A stretch of DNA of 64,000 nucleotides from Viscum album. Taxonomy: Eukaryota > Streptophyta > Magnoliopsida > Santalales > Viscaceae. The position numbers and the translations under genes were made by a program. Within the stretch, counting starts at the first letter, position 1, and the number at the start of each line of letters is the position of its first letter. Below are positions 47,966-61,433 of this stretch, in pieces. The stretch lies in assembly GCA_963277665.1 (NCBI GenBank), contig OY728125.1, forward strand, positions 1,718,346,889 to 1,718,410,888, in the 5' to 3' direction. The notes under the pieces are model-generated. The model had not been told where the DNA came from and searched no databases. It was given only the letters and a program-made list of their open reading frames with translations.

Positions 47966-50211
47966 ACAAAACAAAACAAGGGTGAACTGAAATAGTTTGT
48001 AAGGATACAATATGGTGGTCGTAATGATGAATAAATGTGATAAATCAGTATAGAAATGTATGTAACTAAACTCACATCCCGTGTAATCTGTAAATTGAGA
48101 ATGGAAAGTATCAATATTTTTTTAGTGTGAAAATATTATAGATAATAATTACTGAAATAAATGAAATTCATAAATGTTGAAATCCATGTTTCATAGGTAC
48201 ATGGAACAATTACCATCAATAAATTTTGTAAGGAAGTTAATATTAATTGTAATAAACTGATTCGTTTTGGCTAACATTAACGACATTGTTAATACCATCC
48301 ACATGAAAGTATAAAACATAATATTTTAAAACTTTAATGGTTTTCCAAAAAAATTCCAATGAGACTACAATTTTATTTATTCTCTTTCATTAATCGATTC
48401 ACAACCCCTGTTTTCCATTTCAAAATAAATCCTCATATATTTAATAATCGATTAAAAGTCATTAACAATGCGACTTATCAAATATCCATATAGTGTAAAG
48501 GAAACATATTTATCAATATTATCCTAGTAAATCAATAACATTAAACCTAAGGACCATATTTCAAATTTATACATTGTTATGGAAAAAATAATAACCATCC
48601 TAATAGAATATTGTTATCACAATAAAATATAATATTCAATGAAATATGACTATGAGAATTTTATTGCCATGAGAGAAAGTTAGTTATCAAAAAATAAAGT
48701 GAGATTGTAAGATGAAATTTACCAGTTGGTAATTTTTATATAAAATCCACTGGATGAGATAATTCAAATAATAACCTTAAATACCAAGAATATAAAACAA
48801 TTTAGGATTTAATATATCAGAAGGGGAAGTAGATACATCACACCAAATATATAAGAGGAAACTATTATATTAATCTCACAAATGAAAAATGTGAGATGAA
48901 AATATCTTACATAAGTATGAATTGAAATTAATTATAAGTGCATGAATAGATAAATATTAAATAACATAAAAATAAAAATTTAAATATTTAAATATTTATA
49001 AACATTAAATTATATGTTTTAAAATTTAATGATCTCGATCATTGAATAAACAAAATATGTACATATGTATAAAAAATATAACATGTATAATATATACATA
49101 TATTTAAAATACACATATAATAAGACAAACATATTCTTGAAATAAATAATCATATTGTTTGAAAATAATTCTTAAATATATATGTATTCCTAACATAAAA
49201 GAAAAAGTTACAAACATATATATAACTAAATTTTAAATCATACTAATATAATGGTGATATTTTAGAAAAAAAATGGAATTTAAAATAAAAATATATAATC
49301 GTATTTGAATGTAAATAATTTCACTTAATATTAATGTTTATCTACTATGTAAACTAATTTTTCCTTTATTCAATTTAATTATTTTTAATTACATTCACTA
49401 ATATCACATAGAAAAATACTAATATGATATTTTTGGACGATAAATAATTTACTAATTAAAAATGTATATCTATTTTTCATAATTCTATAAAAAAATGTGT
49501 TAAAATTAAATTTCCATATTATCTAGCACATGTGGTGATAAAGTTGGGTTTTAATGTAAAAATTTTAAAAAGATCATTATGTTTTTATATCTAAATTCAT
49601 TATTAAAATGATTCAAATAAACTAAATTGGATTAATCGATTTATAATTGATATATAGTGACTTTTAAACCAATATAAAATATAGTTTAACATTAATAATT
49701 ATTTAACAGAAATGAATGCTTTCAACAAAAATATAGTATTTTCACTATTCATTAAAATATGAACATTCTCATAAATGTGCAAAAAAAATCCTAGTATGAT
49801 AAAAATTACATTATGAATTTAAAAATAAATCCTATTTTTCAATTAAAATTTATAAAAAGTTACAAACATAATTTTAAATGATTAAAAAACTACATGTATG
49901 AAAATGTAGATGTTATGAATAAAATAGATATTTGTATCCTTTCTATATCAAATTTATTGGTTGAACATAAACATTATTGGATTGAATAATATATATATAT
50001 ATATATATTAATAATTTAGATAATCCTATTCAAAACAACTAATTTAATAGATATGATATAATATTAATGGTAAAACATGGCCTGAAATGTAACTCAAACT
50101 GACTCAGTGTTTTGTGTAGAATAAGAATAAAATGGTGGTGCATGTAAATAATGATATCAAGAAGTAAATTAATTCTATGATGAGAATATTTTAAATAATT
50201 TGGGTGTTACA
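47966..50211 (-). repeat. Family M LTR-like repeat G, right fragment
   Basis: This continues repeat G after the copia-like insertion. It aligns with D from about 21190 onward: ATAAACTGATT (48252), TCTCACAAATGAAAAATGTG (48873), and the CACATGTGGTGATAAAG block (49529). The right end reads GGGTGTTACA at 50202-50211, matching E and F, followed by a pyrimidine-rich block in the polypurine-tract position. The orientation is therefore minus. Confidence 0.55.
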
Positions 50212-53200
50212 ACTTCTTCATTGTGATCAAGATTATATGATTATTTTTATTAAGAATTTTGAAGATCATATGTTTAATTCAAAATTTTATGAGGATTTAC
50301 TTGTGATTAACATAATTGATTCATTAATTAATTATCACATTATTGTTATTAACATTGTAAGGGATTATTGGAAATTATCAATTTAATTGAGGTTTTTTAT
50401 TATTTAATTTCCTTTATAATCAATTATTTGGTCATTTTATAATACCCCCTTAATTTTCAACTCCTCTATTTATTCATGTTGGTTTCAAGTAATAATACAA
50501 TATTACATTATATTGTACTTATAATGGATGGGAAAATGATTTTAAATAAATATAATATTATTTCCCTATTAAGTCATATGTCATTTTTATTCGGATACCA
50601 TGTTTTGTGAAAAAGTTATAAAAATTATTTTAAATTATTACAATTATTAATAAATTAAATTATTTCCCATATTTGACTTCCTATAGAAATATTTGAAAGG
50701 AATATTCTTTTCATTTTTAAAATAAAGCCCGTTTGGGTTTCATAAAAATTGTGAAACGAATATTTTTTTACATGTATGAAATGTATGTAATTTTCCACAT
50801 TCTTGGAAACCCATTGTTTTAAATAAAATTTAATAATTTTTTAGGATATATTTAGTGAACAATATTTTGAACATATATTTTGATCTTTAGGTTTTACGAA
50901 ATTATATTTTCAAATATAACGGTTATTTTTGTTAAGTGTGTTTTTAAATATATTTTTATGTTATATATAATCAAAAAATTCAGTAACCCGTTATTTTACT
51001 TTTGTTCTAGATTATGTATCTTTTATAAGAAATGCACATATCCATATATGAAGAAAATTAACTATAACACTTTAAATATTTTTCATTTTCCATTTTAGAT
51101 ACCTCATGAGATGAATTCCATATCGTTATCATAATTCACAACAAAACCATCATCATAATCTCATTCTTCCTCATTAATATCATCATATAACCAAATTTAC
51201 TATTTTATTAAATATATTATTAATAAATCAATATAGTTCATTGTATTTTTATTGAAAACATCGCTATTCTTGATATCATAAGAAAGTTTTACAAATTGTA
51301 TTATGAAATTGCAGCTAGATCATGTTTATCAGGTGATGAATTATTCTCACTACAGTTATCCATTAAAATAAATTTTTACCATTTAAACAATCATATAATC
51401 ATATAAGATCCCACTAAAATGTATGATGGTTACCAAAAAATTATTAACTCTAGTGAATAGTTCATATGATACCTCATCCTCAGTCGTTTTTAGATCTTCA
51501 TATATTACTCTATTAACATGTAACTTAACATGGTTAATTTTTTCAATTTCAAAATAATTTTTTATAATTATAATAAGTACCATTTATTATTTTGATCCCA
51601 ATAAAATTGAGGAATTGCATCTCTAAAATAGATGAAAAAATTAATTTTGAGAAAACCCATCATTCTATAACTTGAGAAAACAAACTTTTATCATAACATT
51701 ACATTTATTAAATTGAATAAACCATTGTATGGTATACTCCAATATATCCATTCTTATATTTAAAATAAAAAAACATACCATCATTTAATGTTAAATATTT
51801 TCTTCATAAAAATTGGTAATCCTCTTTCTATTAATAAATTAAATTCATCCTTGAAAAATATATTTATAATATTTTAAAAATAATTGATAAATATTATTAA
51901 ACGAACTCAAACACCAAATAAGATATATATTATTTAAAAAAAATTAAAAATTCATTCTCTTCATATAATGAACTCACCACTCAAATACAGATTGTGTTCT
52001 CTCTCAAAGTTATAAGTTCGCTAAGTGGAGTAAATTCAAAAAGATTCATTCATTCATTCATTTTATGATGTCTTAAAAAATAATTCAATATAATTTTTTA
52101 GTGTGATTGATATTAATTCCTATCTCACACACATATTGGAATAGAAAAATATAAATCACACAAGTTTTACTTATTTCACTACATAAATGTGTAGTTAATA
52201 ACAAGGAGGATCCAAATTCAGCTAATATTAAAAAAAATCATCGAGGATCACCCTGCAATATAAAATAATTTTTAAATAGTTATAAAATCATTTTACAATA
52301 TAATAATCATTTTATTCTCCTAACAAGTCACAATACTAGAATCACTATTTTCTTAAATTGTTTGAGGAAGGAATATATCCTTCTCCCTATGTTGATTATC
52401 CCCCGATAATATCATAGTCCAACCATAACTATAGATATTATAATTTTTCATGATTTATTCATTTTTATTTAATTAAATTAAATAAAATGAGAAAACCAAA
52501 CCCATCATTTGTACATATTCTTTTTTCCACTAATTCATCAAGTACATTCAGTATAGAAGGTGTTATGATCCATTATAATATTTTTCTAGTATGTACAATA
52601 ATATAAAAATTTGTATTTCAACATCCAAAAATAAATTTATAGATTAATATCTTAAATTTAGTAATAACGTTTACATGAAATACCTAACTGAGTTGCATCT
52701 CAACTACTAATTTCATTATTCTTCATCAACTTTGGATTTGATTATCAAATTTAATTTCAAACAATGAAATTCTGTTAACTACTTCCCCAGATTATATTCT
52801 TTTATTCTCTTCTTCATTAGTATTAATAAGTATCTATCTCACAAAAGTGTTATTATTAACAGTTTAGGTGCATTGATTGATAATTTTCTCCACAGTGTGA
52901 ACCATCATGCTTCCTCATAATAGTGTGAAACAAATTTTTCATTATTTCTCATCATAAAGAAATGATAATGCACCTCTATTCAAATATACTACATCACTAT
53001 GAAATATAAATTTCATTAGGGAACTATTTTTTTAAAATACCATGTATCTAGATTTTCCATCATATTAAATATTCCATAATATTCTCATCTTTAGTATCAT
53101 ATTATTTAAATCTTCATAATACAATATAATATTTCGAAATAATCCTTTTAAAAAATGTGTTAAAATTTCTAGAATTTATTATTTAATCCTATAAAAATCT

Positions 53201-54690
53201 ATATATACAGAAATAAATCAAATGTAATGTCTCAATTTAATGTACACAAACTATAAATGAATCTTATATAAACTCAAAATTAACCCAAAAGATACTGAAA
53301 ATATCTATTTCAATAATCAAATATGACTCATACATAATATTACATATACCCTAATCTTAAGTGTAAAAAACTCTTACTCATGGAATCCATCCAATAAATG
53401 ATTCATATTTATAAGTTCACTAACCAGTACATATTTCATTTTCAACTGATAAGACATATACAAACGCTCAAAATTGTCATAAATATTTGAGATTTCTAAA
53501 TTTATAGAATTTTTTAGATTAACATTTACATACCTGAAATGTATTTATTTTGTAGATGCATACTTTATATAAACATTATGTTTTAAAAAAATGACATTTT
53601 TATGTCCATGGTGTCGTGGAGGACAAAAATGGGTTTTCAATAGTATAAAAAGAGTTACCTTGTGAGGTTGATTCCTTACAACACCTAGGATACTTCTGTA
53701 CAAAACCGCATATAAGGGGTATCAACATCCATTTTATATTTGAGTACTAGAACCTCATATATCATTGGAAAAATAATATTTCGGTAAAATCTCTGAGCCA
53801 TTTTAAAGTTGAATCTAAAATCATCACCAAATTAATGGATTTCTAAATACCACTGATGATGTAAACTAGATAGAAATAATTTTTCTGATCAATTTTATTT
53901 TATTGTATCTAAAATATGATGATTAATTTTTTCTGAATTATATAGTAGAACAACATGTAAATGCATGGTACATCTATATTTTTAAGGGAAATTATTTGGG
54001 TTGACAATAATATTTCTATTTAAAAACCTATTCAATTTTTATTCTATTGTAATTTAATAATGTCTATAATTAAAATATTAAAATGTGTAATATAGATCAA
54101 AATGGTAGGAAAAATATACGGGGTAATTAATGGGATCAAATATATATTATTTCTTTTCCAATAGGATACATGGAATTTTATTTGGTTGTCAATTCACTTT
54201 GTTTAGTGGAATATAGGGAAATATTGATGGTTATTTCTTGAGCTGAGTATACGAACCTTGTTTCTCATTCATAAATATCAAATATTTTTAGATAAATATA
54301 TAATAATTTTCAAAAAACACACACCCATGGACTATAATATTATAGATTCATTTGAGATTAGAAACATAATGTTCTAATTTCATTAATGATTATAAACATT
54401 TACAATAAATATCATCACACACAATACTCATGTGAGGAATACCCTACCTACACCATTCATCATAACCATGGTAATGGAACATAATTAAGGGTGATATTTG
54501 ATTCTCATTAAGGGTAAACATACAATATATAAATTTATGATCATATAAAACCATATGATAAAATCTCAACCATAAACCCTCTAAAAGAGAGATACCAATT
54601 TACATATGAGAATAAAAATAATTTTTTTTATTGTAATAAGAAAATAAATTCATTAGAAATATATACAACTCATAAAATAAATAGGTGGTG
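50212..54690 (-). other. Family M internal region right of repeat G
   Basis: About 4.48 kb, close to the 4.35 kb of the E-F internal region, lie between the polypurine side of G and a TAGGTGGTGAAT block near 54682 that marks the internal/LTR boundary in the other units. The right end (54320-54690) resembles the short internal segment at 23560-24060. Open frames at 50204-50386, 50880-51098 and 51383-51583 are low complexity and carry no recognisable domain. A (CATT)n run is near 52046-52064. Confidence 0.4.
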
Positions 54691-54957
54691 AATTTGGAAT
54701 GTGTGTCACTAAAATAAGAATTAAGATGGCGATACCTTACAATTTTTCTAGAATCCCATCGTACAATTTTGAATCACCTATATAATAAAAATGAGTTTAT
54801 AAATAATAGATTATAGAGCCATATATATATCATACCATGTAGGAACTACTTATGACAATTTATTAATAATTTATTACCAATTCCTTGTTAAAATCAAATT
54901 TAGAAAAATATCTACTTTGTTATTTGTTTATGTTGTGATTTATTATTGTCATTTTCA
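54691..54957 (-). repeat. Family M LTR fragment, truncated
   Basis: The 267 bases after the boundary block align with the left ends of E (from 24070) and F (from 31457), including a TTTGTT...TTGTG block just before the break. The match stops near 54957, where family Q begins. This is the remaining end of the LTR that would pair with repeat G. Confidence 0.45.
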
Positions 54958-57400
54958 GACACAAAGGGGTCTAAGGTACAACTCTCCATGACATCTTCCA
55001 ATAAGCCAAGGTAAGGTGACTAGTACTGAAAAGGAACATCCCACAAATGGTAGGTATTTTCATGAGGTAAATGTACACAGACAAAAATGCCTCCATCAAA
55101 TAGTGCAGAGATATAAAATGTTGTAAACCAAAATTAATGCATACATCTAACCCAATCCAAAGTTAAATAGAATTACAGAATTCATAAAAAGGGAAAGACT
55201 CATGCCCCAAAAACCATAAAATCATCTAGTCTTCTTATAAGAAGGATATCATTGTCAAATAAAACTACAATAAAGCTCTATGGGCCAACTCAGTTAAAAA
55301 CCTCATTCAGTCATGTCTAATATGCTCTGACTACCTCGGGTCCACCTATGACTCCTTTGAAAGGGTTGTTTCCTGGAATTTCCAAATATTTATAAGAAAA
55401 ACTATATAATGTTGGAGTATAAAAATACTCATGAGGATCCCCAAATACAAAAAAGAAAATGGAGAAACTGAAAGGTATCAGTCCACTCAATCAAGATAGA
55501 GGGAACCCAAATGAAAGAGGGTATCCATCTCAATCTATCCTCATCTATACATGACTATTTAAGGTATTCCACAAGGGTTTTCAAACATGACAAATGAGTA
55601 AAAACCTAAAGGACTCCATGAATCACCCAAATATACTAATATCAAAACAAACAGTCCCATGAGGTCTCGACCTCATATCATGTTGCAATATTCTATACGA
55701 GGATCTAATGTTAACACAAATCTGAGAGAATACACTCTATGAAATTATTCATACTTGATATAACCCTTATTATATATAAAATCCATTGGTGGAATATCTA
55801 CCATTCTAAATGGTAAGTACAAGGGAATTCAATCCATTACGAAATAATCATCAGGTTATAATCTAGTTCACAACAGAAGTGGTGATGTCATTACAACATT
55901 GTGCTTAGTGAAAGATAAAAGATGGTGAAGTTGAAATTCATGTGCCTAACCACTTCACAATGTTGTGGGAGAACATCTTTAGTCTATTCACCTCATGAAT
56001 CCCACAGAACGAGCGAGAACAGTGGGACCCATGCCACTCCACTACTTTTCTTTTGAGGAAGTATTATCTCCTGACTAACTCGTGAAACCTATTTCACTCT
56101 TTTATTGATTTGGACATGCCTAACATGATATAGGGAGAACTGGCTCATAACCTGGTATCATTCATAAATGTTGGAGGTTCTCACTCATAATTTTTCTCCA
56201 TACCTGAGGGATATTTGACTCTAGTATAGGTCCCACTACCCACCACTATTGAATGATATGGGAGTACTACTCTGTAGATGGGGACCTATACCCTAGTACA
56301 ATAGGGGTGTACCACTAAATATATAGTAGAACCACAGATAGATATGATTGGGTAAAATTTCTAAAGATAAATTACCATCAACATAATATGATTGGGGAGT
56401 AAAAATCAGTGGTTGGAGAACCCACACCCTAGTACTACACAGGAGTATAACTCTACCAGAACTATCATTTATGGGGCACCTACACCATGATACAGAAAGG
56501 GTGTACCAACCCAAGCTACAAGAACAACTCCATGGTTTGACTGGGGTGTTTCAACTATTCCATAATAACTGTATTGAAATCCAAGACCATGGAATAATAT
56601 GATAATTTCAATACATAGGATAGAGGAACCACAACCTAAGACAATATGGGATTACCCACTCTATCACAACAGTGGAGTATGAACTCCATGAATATAGGAC
56701 ATGCACCCTGGTCTTAAAGGGAAGTACCTACTCGATTTGGATAATGACTATGGATGGCCCACATCTAGACAATGTGGGGTCGCATAGTATTCAACTACAT
56801 TAATGATACGATGAACCAAAGTTATGGTCCATCAAGGGAGTACATACCTAAATAGAACTACCTCATGGGTAGAGAACTCAAACCAAAGATGTGGTAAGTC
56901 CCATATCTACCAATGAAAACAGTTATAGAAACATAATTCAATATTTACACAAGTGTGTATCTGTCCCGACATATTTTCTATGAACTACCTATCTCTATTA
57001 TCGGATACGATTCACCAAATGTAACATCAAACATATCATATCTCGCATCATATCACTTCCACATGTAGGGAACCTGCTCCATTTAATGACAAGGAAACAC
57101 CTATATATCAACCTAATTTTTATTAGGGAACCATAACATAAGGTGTTGGGAAGGGGAATTGACCCAAACGTCACCCAATTGATGAATTGTGATTTTAACA
57201 CAATATTATGAACTGATACTACACCTCCATATTCAAAACATGAGACAATGTATCTCACATTCCACCATGGCTTCCCCCATCAAGTTCTATGAAGGGAAAT
57301 TATAGGTTTTCCTTTTTAAGCGCTAAATATAATCCGCAAAGAATTAGATACACAAGGAATAAGATCAAGTGAACATCCTAAGAATATAAAAAATCATCAT
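54958..57400. repeat. Family Q long direct repeat, left copy
   Basis: From GACACAAA at 54958 this stretch aligns with 61434 onward in direct orientation, for example GATATAAAA(T/G) and TGTAAACC with AATG(C/T)ATGCAT (55113 and 61585), AAAATCATCTA (55219 and 61700), and GGGAACCCAAA with GAGGG (55501 and 61982). The right part holds repeated short motifs of the type GGG(A/T)GTACCA. The two copies most likely are LTRs of one element, but TG/CA ends, a primer-binding site and a polypurine tract were not found, so strand is open. The right end is approximate. Open frames here are short and on both strands. Confidence 0.55.
56220..56900. repeat. Irregular short repeats in the left family Q repeat
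   Basis: A motif like ACCCTAGTAC, a few bases, then GGGAGTACCA recurs at about 56259, 56306, 56394, 56448, 56508, 56648, 56683, 56731 and 56836. Spacing is irregular (about 35 to 140 bases) and divergence is high. Comparable motifs occur in the right copy (62750-63670). It may be an ancient minisatellite inside an LTR. Confidence 0.5.
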
Positions 57401-60400
57401 CCAAAGCCCACATGGTGCGTGAACCACCCTTTCACCTTTATATGTCCTCTACTTCATGGCATGGTTGGTCTTCCAAGCATACATGATGTGTATAGGATGT
57501 ACACAATGTGTTTGACCTCACCCAAGACCATGTCCATGTCTCTCGTCCACACGTCTCATCCATCCATATCTCACATATGTTGTAAACCCCATGGTACACA
57601 GCATGTCCACAGGAACTATCCACGTGGTCATGTATCTTTTTATTACCCGTGTTTGGAGCCTTTTTCTCATTTACATTGTTTTTTTTCTTTCATATGACTA
57701 TGTACTATTTGACATCTACCCTGGACATGCCCTCTAGCCACACAAAATGGGGTCACTACATTGCATGTAACCCTTCAAAAAAACTTGTACTCCCAAAAAT
57801 TCACCTTCCACAAATGGAAATAACACACCCTGTGTCTCAGTAGTTTAGACAACTTTTAAATGGGAATTATTATAATAATTTAGGAGGGAGACAATGTGTG
57901 CTCCAAAAAATTCACCATCAACAATGCTGATGTACTTTCAATTGGTGTGCAATGGGATGTGGGTTAATTCTGTAAAATGGAATTGTCTTCACATTGTAGT
58001 GACACATACTTCTACTACGACAATGATGAGAATTGCACAGTAAATGTAACAGATACACATATTTTTTCTTCAGTCCAATCCATCAACAAGGTCCTATATG
58101 AACATGTCATACATGTTTCCACACTAAAATTTACTCTCATTCTCATGGAGAACCATCAGTTATATCCTCCCTCCATATTGGATGCGGTGTATTTACCACA
58201 AGGTACTGATCATTGTGGTGTACCACCATCATGAGGATGCTGAAAAGATATAGATATGATGTCCAATGATGATAAAGGAGTCGAAACATTGAGGGAAAAT
58301 GTGATGCATGATAATAAGGTGAAATTTTTCTCTATGTGTGATGACTTTGACTCAGGAATGGAATTACCAGATGACTCCCAAAAGCAAACTAAAACAAGGA
58401 AGCATGGTCATAATCCCAGATGTTATGGCAGGGGGTGTGGACGTGTAGATTGGGCTACTCAAAAGGATGATTTTAGATCGTTGATTGAATCTGACTCGGA
58501 TGACACATACATAGAAATCCTCCTTCAACTATAAAAAATATTACATGAATTCTATTCCAGAGGTCAGTTCACGGGCGTGGATGAAGTATAAATTTCCATG
58601 ACCATTGAGAAGAAGAGAAAACAATTGGCTCTATGATTATAAAAAACATGGTCCTAAATATCTTGGATGAGGGTAGTGACTTTGTCTGACCCCATACTAT
58701 AACTTCCTTAGTACTACTTTTTTTTAATCTACGGGATTTGACCCTACCATTTAAAAAACCTGAGTATCCTTTGAGACCCACATATCTACCAAGAAGATAG
58801 CACCAACCTTCATAATATGGTTCTAAAACCTTAAAAAATTCATTACAATTGAGATAGGGACATGAAAATAAAATAATATTATATAATTGGGAAACTCTAA
58901 ATCATAGGATTTCATGTGATGCCTATATAATGATGCACCTATAATTTATGATGATATGTATCCAAAAAGTTATCAACAACACCTCATTTCCTCAGATCAG
59001 CCTCAGTTCATCCATAAAACCAGTGGAGGAGGAGAGAGTTGTGGATCCACTACTATACACAGATAGGGGAAACCATAAAGAATATACCACACAAATGTCT
59101 ATCTCAAAAAAGGATGACATCATAAAACATGGTGAAACATGTATCATCATCTACAACATGTGGAAATACCCCAAGAACGATAGTCAAACTGTAGTAATAG
59201 GTCCTAGAAGCACACCATCTCTCTACCCTAATGCAGATTCTATCATAACCCCCTAGTTTACATCCACCCCTGGATGTACTTCCCAATCACCACCTCAAGA
59301 CTTTTTCATACCATGTTGAGACTAATAACTCATGGGTAACAACGTACAACATAGGGGTTCCCATGTGTATATATTGGGTCTTACTAGGCCCATCATATGT
59401 GATCCTCCATCTCTAACACATCTCACAAAAGCAAAAACACGTCCACAACTACTATAGGAATCCTAGTCAATTGTTAATGGTATGAAACTAATCAAAACTG
59501 TGGAAACATCATAGCGTCTAAATCCCTCTCTATGGAATGTCTATATGCATGGCTCTCCCTCTACAAAGGATGCCAAGAATATAGGTTAGAATAAAAGGTT
59601 CAACAAGAAATTTATAGTCCTTTTCTAACACTTTAGTGAGAAACCTATCTCCAAACACCAAAGTGAAATGAATTTTTCCACCAAACCATGAGACAATCAT
59701 CTTTGGGAAGCACAAAATCACCAGGACATATTTAATCATGTCACAAAAATTATTATCGATGGGAATGATTCCCCTTAATTCATGAGTCAAAATCAATATT
59801 AACAACAACAACACATGGTTCTATTAATGCCCCACAAAACCCTGGATAAGCCTCGATGAATAATATAAATGAAATGAGTATGTCACAACTATGTATAATA
59901 ACTACAACTATAGAAAGAAGATAGGATATAGAGTGTACCTCTATTCATCCTCAGAGCATTAAATTCAAAGGCCTCTATGAATTTCATCATTCCACTCCCC
60001 CATCCTACAATTACATGATCCAAGCATTGAACACATGGGAGTGGTGTTGAAAACACCTCAAATAACATGTGTCCTCTTGTTTCTGTGCACACTCCTGCTC
60101 CACATATGTAACCAAGCATAACTCCTTTATCCAACCGTTTCCTCAACCATGATGATATGTCGACCAGATCTATTTTAGAAGCATGTAGGGCGGGAAAAAA
60201 TATTTTTTGATTCCCCCAACCATCACAAGCCTAACACCACCTATAATCTAGCTGACTAGTGCCCCAGTTTCGCTCCTACACAATAGAACCCCTTGTCAAG
60301 GTCGGGGCTTTGGTATGAATCTAGCATTGTTATCCTATCGAATGTCATTATTCAAATATTGTAGATGCATCATCATTGTTAACACCAATATTGGAAATGT

Positions 60401-61433
60401 AGATACATCCCTCCACTAGGATTATCTCTTCCACCAAAGCTCTCCCCAGTACCCTAACATAAGAGAAAATGAACCTAGAAACCACACCTTCTCAAACGGC
60501 TCGGAATATTCCATACACAAAGGTCATATCACTAAAAACAATTAGTCAAAAATATCTTATGAGTGATGTGATAGGTTTATTATTCCCTTTGAGGACTCTA
60601 TGATGGTCATGATAAACTTATAATGATTTAGAATCTCTTGAATACACACCTATCTTAATTTGGAGGGAAAAATATCTTCCATGAAGATCCATTCAAAGTC
60701 CACCCAAGAGAGTTCCAACTCATCATGGGGTTTCTTCAACTGATTTTGTTATATCCTGGCCAACCCCTACATAAGGCTCACCATTAGGAACATCATCTGA
60801 TCAGGATGTGTCCTCACGGGGCAAATAATACATGTTACCACCTCTATATAGTCATCATCTAGTATGGGTTTGTATCACTGTGATATTGTAGAGTTTATTG
60901 CCTCTGTAACTAGTGTAGTGCACACAACATGCACACATCCTTGACATAAAATACCGGCACCGCCATTTTCACAATGGGTGGTCCATTAATTAAAAGTCCA
61001 TACAGAGGTATTGCCTTAGAACTATTGATTGTCACTAAATCATAATAAAATTGTAGAAATCCATATCAATCACTTTGTGGAACAGTATCTTCTTTTCATT
61101 TTAGTAGAATATTGAAATTAAATCAAGACTCTCTTTTGTCAATGTGTATATCTAGGGTGAGGATTGAAGAAGGACATGGAACCTATAACCTTATCCAATA
61201 TAATTCTTGAACCAAAAGTTCCCTACGACCTATCTCGTAATGTCTCGAGTCAAATAGATGGTTATCAAAGTCAAGTTGAGTTTATAAATTGTCCACCACA
61301 TCAATGCTAGAATAGATATCTTAAGATCCAATCAAGAAACACCCAGACACTGTCATAATTAAACAAAAATTAAGATCACAAAACTAAGGTCCCAAAGTGA
61401 ATCCCTCTTTAATAACACTCTATCGGGACCCGA
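57401..61433. other. Central region of family Q, unclassified
   Basis: About 4 kb between the two long direct repeats. It is less AT-rich than the rest of the window and so has many short open frames on both strands (for example + strand 57419-57697, 58256-58534 and 58948-59256; minus strand 59530-59814 and 59889-60146). The 58256-58534 frame has a Cys/Arg/Gly-rich stretch and acidic ends; the minus-strand 59889-60146 frame has a Gly-rich run. Neither shows a motif I can assign, and no RT, RNase H, integrase or protease signature was found on either strand. It may be a decayed internal domain of a non-autonomous or unrecognised retroelement. Confidence 0.4.

Noticed and set aside
57419..60146. 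Host gene exons in the family Q centre
   Set aside because: Short frames occur on both strands at similar density, there is no recognisable domain or splice pattern, and the region is bracketed by long direct repeats.
59889..60146. G-patch-like or retroviral protease-linker protein on the minus strand
   Set aside because: The Gly-rich run suggested it, but the spacing does not fit the motif and no protease or RT follows in either direction.
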